A stretch of DNA of 64,000 bases from JBBWZH01 sp035544115. GTDB lineage: Bacteria > Actinomycetota > Actinomycetes > Mycobacteriales > CADCTP01. Each line of letters opens with the position of its first letter. Within the stretch, counting starts at the first letter, position 1. Location of the stretch: contig OY970235.1 of the NCBI GenBank assembly GCA_963714145.1, positions 9,610,001 to 9,674,000 of the forward strand, read 5' to 3'. This document shows positions 1-8,214 of this stretch, one piece after another. The notes below the pieces were generated by a model that was given only the letters and a program-made list of their open reading frames with translations, ran no database searches and was not told where the DNA came from. The translations under genes were made by a program, and so were the position numbers.

Positions 1-1427
1 ATCCGGCGCGCGGTGGCCTCGGCCGAGGTGCTGGTGAGCGAGACGCACTCCCGACCGTCCGGCCGGGTGTGCGGCAGCCACCTGGTCCAGCCCCAGTCGG
101 CCTCGCCGCGGTCGTCGCTGAGTACCACGATCGACAGGTCACGCGGGCTGTGCAGGGTGGCCGCCTGGGCCACCAGCCAGCGCGCGGTCGCGTGCACCTC
201 GCGGTGCGGCCCGGCCACGCCGAGCACGCCGCCGGTCTCCGGCAGTTCGACGGTGACCGGAACGTCGTCCAGCATCGGCGGTTCCGGGTTGTCCTCCAGC
301 GAACCGCCGGTGACCTCGATGGACGAGCGCAGCCTGGCCGTGCCCAGCCGCAGCAGCAACCGGTCCGGATCCCAGCTGCGCCGCTCCCACAGCCGCCGGC
401 GCGGGCCGAGGGCGGTGACCAGCACGGTCGCCGGGTCGGGCGCGTCGAACCGGCGCAGCCGGCGCTCCAGGCTGGCTGCCTGGGCCAGCCGCTTGGTGGC
501 CTCGGCCAGCGCGACCTTGTAGTCGATCAGTTGCTGCTTCTGCGACTTCTTGCCCTGCCGCCGCTCGCTGATCACGTTCGTGACCATCAGGATCGGGCTG
601 AGCAGGGTGAACATCAGGAACGTGATCTGCTTGGTGACCGCGTACATGAGGAAGCCGAAGGCCAGCGGGGCCAGCGTGGCCAGGATCGGGATCGGCCGCT
701 TGCCGCCGTCCTTCGGCTCGATCGGCATGTCGACCCGGGTGGCCTTGGGCGCCGGGGCCAGCCGCGGCGGCCGGTTGTAGGCCAGCCCGCCGTCAGTGGT
801 CGCCACCAGCGCCGCGTCCGGCGCCTCGGCCGGCCAGGCCATCAGCCGGGTGTTCCCGATCGCGACCACCTGGCCGGGCTTCACCAGCCGCTCGGCGGTG
901 ATCTTCTTGCCCTCCAGCCTGGCCGGCCTGGCCTCGTCGAACGGCGTCCAGCGCAACTCGTTGGGGGTGACCAGCAGCCGGGCCTGGCGGGCCGAGACGG
1001 TCGGGTCTTCGATGTACGCGTCCGCGTCGTGCGCGCTGCCCAGCACGTACTCACCCAGCGGCAGCCGGTGCACCCGGCCCGAATCCGGCCCGCTGACCAC
1101 CCGGATCTCGACCACCCCGCCGACGTCCGGGTCGTGGATGCCGAGGCCGACCGGCCCGCCGAGGCCGACCACCACGCCCTCCCGCAGCGGGCTGACGCCG
1201 ACCGGGAGATCCGGCCGGACCGGCCGGCCGGCCACCCACAGCCCGCCGGGGGCCCCGGGGCTGCCGGGCGGGCCGACCATCCGGCCGGCCAACTGCATCG
1301 CCTCCACGCCCAGTGAGCTGCGCAAAGCCCGTTCGGCGTCGGCCACCGTGCTCTCCGGCTCCAACACCAGCACGATGTCCTGCCAGCGCCCGCTGCGGGC
1401 GTCGACGGCGGTCAACTGGATGTCCAT
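1..1427 (-). CDS. FHA-domain FtsK/SpoIIIE-type ATPase, EssC/EccC-like, 3' end cut off
   Basis: Read leftward from ATG at 1427, preceded by GGAGGGAGAGGG. About 475 codons remain before the window edge, so the FtsK ATPase modules lie outside. Visible parts are a collagen-like Gly-Pro stretch (residues about 55-75), an FHA-type fold around residues 100-195 (motifs YVLGSAHDADAYI and DPTVSARQA), and two adjacent membrane helices around 245-280 followed by SERRQGKKSQKQQL and LWERRSWDPD. This order and the LWERR motif match the N-terminal part of EssC/EccC, the membrane ATPase of type VII secretion. It diverges from the Tad-like operon across a 224-base spacer. Identification as an EssC relative is good; membership of a working secretion system is inference because its motor domains cannot be seen. 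Confidence 0.8.
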   Translation of the reverse strand, partial: MDIQLTAVDARSGRWQDIVLVLEPESTVADAERALRSSLGVEAMQLAGRMVGPPGSPGAPGGLWVAGRPVRPDLPVGVSPLREGVVVGLGGPVGLGIHDPDVGGVVEIRVVSGPDSGRVHRLPLGEYVLGSAHDADAYIEDPTVSARQARLLVTPNELRWTPFDEARPARLEGKKITAERLVKPGQVVAIGNTRLMAWPAEAPDAALVATTDGGLAYNRPPRLAPAPKATRVDMPIEPKDGGKRPIPILATLAPLAFGFLMYAVTKQITFLMFTLLSPILMVTNVISERRQGKKSQKQQLIDYKVALAEATKRLAQAASLERRLRRFDAPDPATVLVTALGPRRRLWERRSWDPDRLLLRLGTARLRSSIEVTGGSLEDNPEPPMLDDVPVTVELPETGGVLGVAGPHREVHATARWLVAQAATLHSPRDLSIVVLSDDRGEADWGWTRWLPHTRPDGRECVSLTSTSAEATARR

Positions 1428-1651
1428 CGCGAACCCTCTCCCTCCGGCCCCGCAAGCGTAGTTCGATGCTGCGACGATTTCGGCCGGTACGGGTTCGCAC
1501 CTGGCTCAGGCGACGTACCGGGGCGTTTGCGGCGTTCGGAGTAAATCGGCATGCGCAGTATGCCCTTAGACTTCTTCTCGACGGCAGTCGCATCGCTGTG
1601 TACTGCCGCGCCGCACATCCACCCTCGGCCCCCGCGACGAAGAGATGTGAC

Positions 1652-2449
1652 ATGACGCAGACGACGGAGACCGGCCCCTCGTGGACCCGGGGTGGCCGCT
1701 CGGGTCAGCCGGGCCAGCCCGGTGGCCCGCCAGGCGGGCCGCAGGAGCGGCTGCCGGTGCCCACCCGGCAGCGCCGGCCGGCGCTCGCCGCGCTCGCCCT
1801 GGTGCTTGTCCTCGGCGGTGCCGCGCTGAGCGCCTTCCTAGTCCTCAACAGCGGCGAGAAGCAGAGCGTGCTGGCGCTGTCGAAGGACGTCCCGTTCGGT
1901 CACGTCTTCGTCGTGAGCGACTTCCACGAGGATCAGATCTCGTTCGCCATCTCCGATACGCGACCGGTCAGGTTCAACGAGTTGTCGCAGATCGTCGGCC
2001 GGCACTACCGGGCCACCGTGCCGATCCGGAAGGGCACGATCCTGACCACCGGGATGATCAGCACCCAGATCCAGGTGCCCGGCAACGACTTTGCCGAGCT
2101 CGGCGCCACCGTCGGCGAGGGGATGTTCCCACTCGGCCTGCAGGCCGGCGACAAGGTCAAGGTCCTCTACACGCCCCCCTCGGACAAGGGGGTGCCGGCC
2201 GGCGGCGTCAAGAACGGCGTGCCGCTGCCGCAGGGGCAGACGCTGGTCGACGTCGCGTACATCACCTCGGTGCAGTCGTCCAGCTCCAGCCAGGGCTCGA
2301 TCGTGGTCAACATGGTGATCAAGAACGACGATCTCACCACCACGACCGCGGAGGGGCTGCCGATGGTGGCCCAGGCGAACGCGCTCAAGTCGATCACGCT
2401 CGTGCTGCTACCCGAGTCGACCGCGTACCAGACCGGAAGCGAGCAGTAA
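1652..2449 (+). CDS. SAF-domain membrane protein, CpaB/RcpC-like, first gene of the Tad cluster
   Basis: 265 residues from ATG at 1652. A Gly/Pro-rich cytoplasmic N-terminus is followed by one membrane helix (about residues 43-66) and an SAF-type module (about 70-140, including ALSKDVPFGHVFVVSDF and VPIRKGTILTTGMI). CpaB/RcpC proteins carry SAF modules and act in the outer part of Tad pilus machines; in single-membrane actinobacteria the equivalent presumably sits on the outer face of the membrane. The next gene starts two bases after its stop. The start is supported by GAAGAG upstream and by the compact N-terminus; an in-frame ATG far upstream would add improbable sequence. Confidence 0.8.
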   Translation: MTQTTETGPSWTRGGRSGQPGQPGGPPGGPQERLPVPTRQRRPALAALALVLVLGGAALSAFLVLNSGEKQSVLALSKDVPFGHVFVVSDFHEDQISFAISDTRPVRFNELSQIVGRHYRATVPIRKGTILTTGMISTQIQVPGNDFAELGATVGEGMFPLGLQAGDKVKVLYTPPSDKGVPAGGVKNGVPLPQGQTLVDVAYITSVQSSSSSQGSIVVNMVIKNDDLTTTTAEGLPMVAQANALKSITLVLLPESTAYQTGSEQ

Positions 2450-2451
2450 GA

Positions 2452-3225
2452 GTGGCCCTGATCGCAGTCGCGGCGGACAAGGGTTCGCCGGGCGTCACCA
2501 CCGCGGCGCTCACGCTCGCCGCGGTCTGGCCCCGGCGCGCCCTGCTCGCCGAGCTGGATCCGTCCGGTGGCGACATCGCGCTGCGGCTGCGCGGCGCCCG
2601 CGGCGTCCCGCTGTCCCCGGAGACCGGGCTGATCAGCCTGGCCGTCGGGGTGCGCCGGGGAACCGCGCCGCAGCAGGTGTTCGAGCATGTGCAGCGGCTG
2701 GACGGCGGCCTGGAGGTCGTCCTCGGGCTGAGCTCGGGGGAGCAGGCGGCCGGCCTGACCGGGCTCTGGTCGCCGGTTTCGATGCTGCTCGACCGGGTGC
2801 CCGGGGTGGACGTGATCGGCGACTGCGGCCGGCTCTACCACGGCAGCCCGGGCAACGACGTGCTGGTGCACGCCAGCGCGATCGTGCTGGTCACCCGGCC
2901 GAGCATCGACTGCGTGGCGCACCTGCGGGCGCGTGCCGCCACGGTCCTGCAGGACGTCAACAGCCGGGCCCAGTCGGTGCCGCCGGTGTTCGCTGTCGTG
3001 GTCACCGGCGCGCGCGACGACAAGTCCCCGCAGGAGATCCAGATGGTGCTGCGGCAGGCCCGGTTGCCGGTCACGGTGATCGGCCGGATCGCGCACGACC
3101 CGCGCGGCGCCGGCATGCTGGCCGGCGAATGGGTGGGCCGGCTGGACAAATCCCTGCTGATCCGATCCGCTCGCGACGTTGCGGCGAAGATTGCACAGGC
3201 GACCGCATCGCGGGTCGGGGTCTGA
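2452..3225 (+). CDS. MinD/CpaE-like P-loop protein with altered Walker A
   Basis: 257 residues from GTG at 2452, two bases after the SAF gene. The N-terminus IAVAADKGSPGVTTAAL lines up with the deviant Walker A of MinD/ParA ATPases (KGGVGKTT). The first signature lysine is kept, but the second, phosphate-binding lysine is replaced by valine. The switch region LLAELDPSGGDIALRL and the hydrophobic strand VDVIGDCGRL fit the MinD fold. CpaE-type members localise or regulate Tad assembly. The lost lysine suggests weak or no ATP hydrolysis, although homologues elsewhere would need checking. It is followed 14 bases later by the CpaF gene. Confidence 0.8.
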   Translation: MALIAVAADKGSPGVTTAALTLAAVWPRRALLAELDPSGGDIALRLRGARGVPLSPETGLISLAVGVRRGTAPQQVFEHVQRLDGGLEVVLGLSSGEQAAGLTGLWSPVSMLLDRVPGVDVIGDCGRLYHGSPGNDVLVHASAIVLVTRPSIDCVAHLRARAATVLQDVNSRAQSVPPVFAVVVTGARDDKSPQEIQMVLRQARLPVTVIGRIAHDPRGAGMLAGEWVGRLDKSLLIRSARDVAAKIAQATASRVGV

Positions 3226-3239
3226 GGGCAGGGAGCGGC

Positions 3240-4544
3240 ATGGATCACGCGCTGGTACGGCGGTTACGTACCGACGTCGCCGAGAAGATCGCCACCCAGC
3301 GGCGCGACGACGCGGTGCTCGGCCTGGCCATGAGCGGCGAGGACGAGCGGCAGTACGCCCGCTCGCTGATCGCCCGGGCCCTGGCCGAGCACGCCCGGGT
3401 GGAGCTGGAGTACGGCCGGATCCCGCCCAGCCCGGACGACGAGGAAGAGCTCGCCGCCGCGGTGCACGCCGCGCTCTACGGGGTCGGCCGGCTGCAGCCG
3501 CTGCTGGACGACCCGCTGGTGGAGAACATCGACATCAACGGTTGCGACCGGGTCTTCGTGGGGTATGCGGACGGTCGTGAGCTGTTGCTGGAGCCGGTCG
3601 CCGAGACCGACGACGAACTGGTCGAGCTGGTGCAGACGCTGGCCGCCTACTCGGGGCTGAGCAGCCGGCCGTTCGACACCGCCAACCCCCAGCTCGACCT
3701 GCGGCTGCCGGACGGTTCCCGGATGTCGGCGGTGATGGAGGTCTGCAAGCGCCCGGTGGTGTCGATCCGGCGCGCCCGGCTGCCCAAGGTCTTCCTCACC
3801 GACCTGGTCGGCAACGGCACCCTGGACGAGGGCCTGGCGGCGTTCCTGTCGGCCGCGGTGGCGGCCCGGAAGAACATCATGATCGCCGGCTCCACCAACG
3901 CCGGAAAGACCACGCTGCTGCGCGCGCTGGCCAACGAGATCCCGCCGCACGAGCGGTTGATCACGGTGGAGCGCGCGCTGGAGCTGGGCCTGGACGAGTT
4001 TCCCGAACTGCACCCGAACGTGGTGGCGTTCGAGGAGCGGCTGCCGAACTCCGAGGGCGGCGGCCGGATCTCGATGGGTGAACTGGTTCGCCGTTCGCTC
4101 CGTATGAACCCCAGCCGGGTAATCGTCGGCGAGGTGCTCGGAGATGAGATCGTGACCATGCTGAACGCGATGAGCCAGGGCAACGACGGCTCGCTGTCCA
4201 CCATCCACGCGAACAACTCGGCCGAGGTGTTCAACCGCATCGCGACCTACGCGCTGCAGGCGGAGGAGCACCTGCCGATCGAGGCCAGCCACATGCTGAT
4301 CGCCGGTGCGATCAACTTCGTGGTGTTCGTGCAGCGCCGGAACAACTACCGGATGGGCGGCGGGTTGACCCGGTTCGTGAACAGCGTGCGCGAGGTGAAC
4401 GGCGTGGACGGCCGGGTGGTGTCCAGCGAGATCTGGGCGCCGGGCCGGGACGGCCGCGCGGTGCCGGCGGCCCCGATCCAGGCGCTGGCCGACCTGGAAG
4501 CCGTCGGCTACGAGCCGTCGGACTACGGGAGGTGGGCCGGATGA
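3240..4544 (+). CDS. CpaF/TadA secretion ATPase
   Basis: 434 residues from ATG at 3240, after GGGAGCGGC. This is the type II/IV secretion ATPase that powers Tad pilus assembly. The N-terminal domain leads into a P-loop GSTNAGKTT (about residues 217-225). An Asp-box-like stretch RLITVERALELGLDEFP and the Walker B-like RVIVGEVLGDE (about 293-303) follow, then the His-box-like STIHANNSAEVFNR. All hallmark motifs are intact and the length is normal for CpaF. It overlaps the TadB gene by four bases (ATGA at 4541), so the two are likely translationally coupled. It should act as a hexamer on the inner face of the membrane with the two TadB/TadC proteins. Confidence 0.93.
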   Translation: MDHALVRRLRTDVAEKIATQRRDDAVLGLAMSGEDERQYARSLIARALAEHARVELEYGRIPPSPDDEEELAAAVHAALYGVGRLQPLLDDPLVENIDINGCDRVFVGYADGRELLLEPVAETDDELVELVQTLAAYSGLSSRPFDTANPQLDLRLPDGSRMSAVMEVCKRPVVSIRRARLPKVFLTDLVGNGTLDEGLAAFLSAAVAARKNIMIAGSTNAGKTTLLRALANEIPPHERLITVERALELGLDEFPELHPNVVAFEERLPNSEGGGRISMGELVRRSLRMNPSRVIVGEVLGDEIVTMLNAMSQGNDGSLSTIHANNSAEVFNRIATYALQAEEHLPIEASHMLIAGAINFVVFVQRRNNYRMGGGLTRFVNSVREVNGVDGRVVSSEIWAPGRDGRAVPAAPIQALADLEAVGYEPSDYGRWAG

Positions 4545-5428
4545 TCAGCACGACGATGCTGGCCGCCCTGCTGGCCGGTGGGCTGGTCGGCGGCGCGCTA
4601 CTGCTGCTGATCGCCTCGATCATCGGCTGGGCTCCGCCGGACGAGGGCTCGCCCCGGCTGGCCGACCGGATCGACCTGCAGTCGCTGGGCCGCCGGCTGC
4701 TGATTGCGCTGGCCGCCGCCCTGGTCACCCTGCTGATCACCCGCTGGCCGGTGGCGGCGATCGCCGGCGGGCTGCTCGGCTTCTTCGCCCGGTCGCTGTT
4801 CGGCGGCGCGGCGCACTCCCGGGCGGAGATCGCCAAGCTGGAAGGGCTGGCCTCGTGGACCGAGTCGCTGCGCGACACCATCGCCGGCGCGGTCGGGCTG
4901 GAGCAGGCCATCCCGGCCACCTACAACGCCGCCGGCGCCGCGCTGAAGCGCCCGATCGGGCTGCTGGTCGACCGGCTGCGCACCCGCGAGCCGCTACCGG
5001 ACGCGCTGATGAAGTTCGCCGACGACCTGGCGGACACCAGCGCCGACCTGATCGTCGCCGCCCTGGTGCTGAACGCCCGGCTGCGCGGCCCCGGCCTGCG
5101 TGACGTGCTCACCTCACTGTCGGTCGCGGCCCGCGAGGAGTTGGACGTGCGGGGCCGGATCGAGGCCGGTCGCAAGTCGATCCGGCGCAGCGTGCAGATC
5201 ATCGTCGGGCTGACGATGGGCGTGGTGCTCGGGTTGACCCTGTTGAACCGGCGCTACGTCGCGCCGTACTCGACCCCGGCCGGCCAGATTGCACTGGCCG
5301 TGGTTTTCGGTATCTTCGCCGCCGGCTTCCTCTGGCTGCGCCGGCTGGCCCAGTTCGAGGTGCCGGAACGGTTCCTCACCAGCAAGTCGACGATGACCGC
5401 CGCCGAGCGGGCGGAGTTGCCAGCATGA
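4541..5428 (+). CDS. TadB-like inner membrane protein (type II secretion F domain)
   Basis: 295 residues starting inside the cpaF stop (ATGA overlap). A first membrane helix near the N-terminus and another pair around residues 45-85 precede a cytoplasmic helical F domain (SWTESLRDTIAGAVGLEQAIPAT). Two C-terminal helices around 225-270 flank it. The stretch ALKRPIGLLVDRLRTREPLPDALMKF is typical of the GspF/TadB fold. TadB and TadC form the platform on which CpaF acts. It overlaps the next gene by four bases (ATGA at 5425), continuing the coupled operon. Confidence 0.88.
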   Translation: MISTTMLAALLAGGLVGGALLLLIASIIGWAPPDEGSPRLADRIDLQSLGRRLLIALAAALVTLLITRWPVAAIAGGLLGFFARSLFGGAAHSRAEIAKLEGLASWTESLRDTIAGAVGLEQAIPATYNAAGAALKRPIGLLVDRLRTREPLPDALMKFADDLADTSADLIVAALVLNARLRGPGLRDVLTSLSVAAREELDVRGRIEAGRKSIRRSVQIIVGLTMGVVLGLTLLNRRYVAPYSTPAGQIALAVVFGIFAAGFLWLRRLAQFEVPERFLTSKSTMTAAERAELPA

Positions 5429-6348
5429 GCACTACGACACTGGTCGTCTACGGGATGCTGTCCGGCGGGTTCGTCGGGCTGGGTCTGCTGGTGATGATCT
5501 TCGCGCTGCGGCCGGCCAAGCCGAGCATCGCCGGCACGCTGGCCCAGCTGGACGCCTCCCGGGCGCCGGCACCCATCTCGGCCGCGTTCGTCCGGGAGGG
5601 CCTGGGCGGCTGGCGGGGCTCGCTCGGCACCTCGCTGACCCAGTCGCTGGCCGTCCGCGGGGTCGCGCTCACCACCACCCGGTCCGACCTGGCCGTGATG
5701 GGCCGGTCGATGGAGGGCTTCCTGGCCAGCACCGTCCTGCTGGCCGTCTGCGGCCTGGTGTTCGGCCCGGTCGCGGTTGCCCTGCTGTACGTGATCGGGC
5801 TGCGCGCGGGTTTCGCACTGCCGATCGCGCTCAGTATCATCTGCGCGGTCTTCGCCGCCGCGCTGCCGACGCTGGAGTTGCGGTCGCAGGCGATCAAGCG
5901 GCGGCGCGACTTCCGGCACGCGGTCGGCGCTTTCCTCGACCTGGTCGCGATGAACCTGGCCGGTGGTCGCGGCGTGCCGGAGGCGCTGGCGATGGCGTCC
6001 CAGATCGGCGGCGGCTGGCCGTTCGCCCGGCTGCGCGACACGCTCGCGTTCGCCCGGCTGCAGGGCCTCACCCCGTGGGCGGCGCTCGGCCGGCTGGGTG
6101 ACGAACTGGACATCGAGGAGCTGCGGGATCTGTCCGCGGCACTGACCCTGGTGGCTGACGACGGCGCCAAGATCCGGGCGTCGCTGTCGGCCCGGTCGGC
6201 CACCCTGCGCCGCCGTGAGCTGGCCGAAGCCGAGGGGAAGGCAGGGGAGCGGTCGCAGTCGATGCTTGTCGCACAGCTGTTGATCTGCTTCGGATTCCTG
6301 CTCTTCCTGACTTATCCTGCCGTCTACAACATCTTCAACGTGAGCTAG
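5425..6348 (+). CDS. TadC-like inner membrane protein (type II secretion F domain)
   Basis: 307 residues, start overlapping tadB by ATGA. There is an N-terminal membrane helix, a pair of central helices (about residues 95-150), an F domain with the conserved-looking AVGAFLDLVAMNLAGGRGVPEAL, and a C-terminal helix ending LFLTYPAVYNIF. It is the second platform protein of the Tad machine and pairs with TadB. The F domain region GWPFARLRDTLAFARLQGLTPWAALGRLGDELDI is characteristic of actinobacterial TadC. Sixty-five bases separate it from the pilin gene, enough for an independent ribosome site and possibly a separate pilin transcript. Confidence 0.88.
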   Translation: MSTTTLVVYGMLSGGFVGLGLLVMIFALRPAKPSIAGTLAQLDASRAPAPISAAFVREGLGGWRGSLGTSLTQSLAVRGVALTTTRSDLAVMGRSMEGFLASTVLLAVCGLVFGPVAVALLYVIGLRAGFALPIALSIICAVFAAALPTLELRSQAIKRRRDFRHAVGAFLDLVAMNLAGGRGVPEALAMASQIGGGWPFARLRDTLAFARLQGLTPWAALGRLGDELDIEELRDLSAALTLVADDGAKIRASLSARSATLRRRELAEAEGKAGERSQSMLVAQLLICFGFLLFLTYPAVYNIFNVS

Positions 6349-6413
6349 TGAGAACCGGGCACAATCCGCATCCATATCTGTCAGTCACGGGACCCAACCG
6401 AGAGGGAACCACG

Positions 6414-6641
6414 ATGCTGAAGCACCTGCGGGACAACCCCCTGATCGCCTTTACCTTCGCCTTTGTGCGTACCCGGGTGGAGCCGCTGCGGGAGCGGACC
6501 GAGCGGGGGGCGTCCGCGATCGAGTGGGCGGTCATCGCCGCGATCTGCGTGCTGGCCGCGTTGGCGATCGGTGGCGCCGTCATGGCGGTCATCAACGCCA
6601 ACAAGGGCCAGATCTCCACCGGATCCAACCTGCCGAAGTAG
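6414..6641 (+). CDS. Flp-like prepilin
   Basis: 75 residues from ATG at 6414, preceded by GAGAGGGA at good spacing; an in-frame GTG at 6348 would add 22 residues without a ribosome site. A basic leader (FVRTRVEPLRERTERG) is followed by ASAIEWAVIAAICVLAALAIGGAVMAVI, a single long hydrophobic helix with Glu at position +5 after the Gly. This is the type IV/Flp prepilin layout in which a prepilin peptidase cuts after the glycine. No prepilin peptidase gene lies in the window. It is likely the major structural subunit, exported and assembled by the CpaF/TadBC machine. Confidence 0.85.
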   Translation: MLKHLRDNPLIAFTFAFVRTRVEPLRERTERGASAIEWAVIAAICVLAALAIGGAVMAVINANKGQISTGSNLPK

Positions 6642-6645
6642 TTCG

Positions 6646-7107
6646 GTGATCAGCCGCCGCCTCGGGGAAGACCGGGAGCGGGGGGTCAGTGCGGTCGAGT
6701 TCGCCATGCTCATGCCGGTGTTCCTGCCGCTGATCTTCCTGCTGGTCCAGGCCGGGCTCTACTACCACGCGGTCAACGTCACCCACGCGGTCGCCCAGAC
6801 GACCGCGCGGGTGATCCGCACCTACCCCGGCGGGGTGGGGCAGGCGCCGGTGACCCGGGTGCCGACCCGTGGCGAGTTGGAACCGCGGGCCAGGGAGGTT
6901 GCGGTGGCGACCTGGGAGACGCTGGACGCGAACAAGACGTCCTCGCAACCAAGCGCAACGGTCGATGTGGACCCCGGGTCGAATCAGTTGACCGTCACGA
7001 TCGAGTCGAGGTGCGTGAATCTGCTGCCCGGCATCCTGCCGGACCTGCCACTCACCGCACAGGCGAGTGGGCCGATCGAGATCTTCAAACCACAGAACAC
7101 GAACTGA
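6646..7107 (+). CDS. TadE-like pseudopilin
   Basis: 153 residues from GTG at 6646, four bases after the pilin stop. The leader EDRERG is followed by VSAVEFAMLMPVFLPLIFLLVQAGLYYHAVNV, a prepilin-like site and helix typical of TadE/TadG minor pilins, then an extracellular domain of about 110 residues with one Cys (SRCVNLL). No upstream alternative start is convincing. TadE-like proteins are thought to be minor pilins or assembly factors processed like Flp. The next gene begins two bases after its stop. Confidence 0.85.
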   Translation: MISRRLGEDRERGVSAVEFAMLMPVFLPLIFLLVQAGLYYHAVNVTHAVAQTTARVIRTYPGGVGQAPVTRVPTRGELEPRAREVAVATWETLDANKTSSQPSATVDVDPGSNQLTVTIESRCVNLLPGILPDLPLTAQASGPIEIFKPQNTN

Positions 7108-7109
7108 CG

Positions 7110-7580
7110 ATGGCGCGCGCGAGGACCTCCAGTCGCCGGGCGGTGCCCGGCGGCCGGCGGCTGCCCGGCGGCCGGCGGCCGCGCGGTGACCGTGGGTCGA
7201 TGGCGCTTGAGCTGTCCATCCTGGCGCCGGCCATCGTCGCGTTGCTGTGGATGATGATCTCGGCCGGCCGGGTGGTCGACTCGGCCAGCAAGGTGGAAGG
7301 CGCTGCCCGGGACGGTGCCCGGGCCGCGTCGATCAACCATGCCGGCCAGCCGGTGGCCGCGGCGCGGGACGCGGTGGACAACTCGCTGGGGGACAACGGC
7401 ATCACCTGTGTCGGCGGGCCGACGGTGGCGCTGACCTCCGAGCACGGCGAGCAGCCGCAGCCCGGCGACACCGTGGAGGTGACGGTGAGCTGCAAGGTCG
7501 CGCTGCTGCTCGGCAGCGCGGACGCGACCGTGACCAGGACCGGGGTATCGGTGCTGGACCAATTCCGAGGGACGACATGA
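7110..7580 (+). CDS. second TadE-like pseudopilin
   Basis: 156 residues from ATG at 7110. A basic, repetitive N-terminus (two copies of PGGRRLPGGRR-like sequence) precedes GDRGSMALELSILAPAIVALLWMMISAGRVV, another prepilin-like cleavage site plus helix with Glu at the expected place. The extracellular part contains two cysteines (GITCVGG and VSCKVA) that could form a disulfide. It is a paralogue in family terms of the gene before it and probably also a minor component. It overlaps the next gene by ATGA at 7577. Confidence 0.85.
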   Translation: MARARTSSRRAVPGGRRLPGGRRPRGDRGSMALELSILAPAIVALLWMMISAGRVVDSASKVEGAARDGARAASINHAGQPVAAARDAVDNSLGDNGITCVGGPTVALTSEHGEQPQPGDTVEVTVSCKVALLLGSADATVTRTGVSVLDQFRGTT

Positions 7581-8083
7581 TCAGGCGCAGTCGCCGGGCC
7601 GAGCCGACCATTGCCGAGCAACGGGCGGCCGAGCGCCGGGCCGCACTGCGCCGCCGGCGCCGGGACCGCGGCTCGATCGGCGCGTTCGTCGCGATCCTGG
7701 CTCCACCGATCATCGGCCTGATCGGCTTGGTCTACGACGGCGGGCTGGCGCTGGAGGGCCGGCAGCGCGCGCTGGACCTGGCCGAGCAGGCCGCCCGTGC
7801 CGCCGGCAACCACTGCGACCTCGCCGTGCTGCGGGAGCGCAGCGAATGCGTGATCAGCGACGCGGCCGGCGCTCGTGCGATCGCCGACAAGTACATGGCG
7901 AACGGGGTGACCCTGGACGACTTCTACACCACTGACTGTGCTCCGGCAGCCACCGACTGTCATACGGTAGCGGTGCGCACCCGGGTGAAGGTCGACACGC
8001 TGTTCCTGGGCCTGTTCGGGCTCAACCAGTTCGACATCGTGCTCCCCGAGCGGCGCGCGACGGCCGTGACCGGACTGGCGTAA
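7577..8083 (+). CDS. TadG-like membrane protein
   Basis: 168 residues from ATG at 7577 (ATGA overlap). A very basic N-terminus (AAERRAALRRRRRDRG) precedes SIGAFVAILAPPIIGLIGLVYDGG, a single helix of TadG/TadE character. The extracellular domain has four cysteines (NHCDL, SECVI, TDCAP, TDCHT), suggesting two disulfides. ALEGRQRALDLAEQAARAAG is the classic post-helix segment of TadG-family proteins. It ends the compact minor-pilin gene run. A 131-base spacer containing a strong hairpin separates it from the LysM-BTAD gene. Confidence 0.85.
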   Translation: MIRRSRRAEPTIAEQRAAERRAALRRRRRDRGSIGAFVAILAPPIIGLIGLVYDGGLALEGRQRALDLAEQAARAAGNHCDLAVLRERSECVISDAAGARAIADKYMANGVTLDDFYTTDCAPAATDCHTVAVRTRVKVDTLFLGLFGLNQFDIVLPERRATAVTGLA

Positions 8084-8135
8084 ACCGGACCAAATGCGCG
8101 AAGATTGAACCGTGGCCGGGGGCGGTCACGAAGCT

Positions 8136-8195
8136 GTAGTGAGCCGTCGATGCGGGATACCCGGTCAGTTGTCGGTAACCCGGACGGGTCACTAC
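8136..8195 (+). promoter_or_regulatory. long imperfect hairpin ahead of the LysM-BTAD gene
   Basis: Arms GTAGTGAGCCGT (8136-8147) and ACGGGTCACTAC (8184-8195) match at 11 of 12 positions. Inside them CGGGATACC and GGTAACCCG pair at 8 of 9, leaving a 12-base loop. The structure ends 19 bases before the GTG start. It could be an RNA hairpin that limits read-through from the pilin genes, an mRNA processing site, or a protein-binding inverted repeat. Only the pairing is observed. Confidence 0.5.
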
Positions 8196-8214
8196 GTGCG
8201 GACGAGAGGGCACC

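Noticed and set aside
69..1316. Long open frame on the + strand opposite the first gene
   Set aside because: Arg/Pro/Gly/His-rich translation typical of the antisense frame of a GC-rich gene; the minus strand carries FHA and EssC-like motifs.
1428..1651. Divergent spacer searched for a riboswitch or tRNA
   Set aside because: Only a short GGCAT/ATGCC inverted repeat and promoter-like AT-richer sequence are visible; no cloverleaf or known riboswitch pattern.
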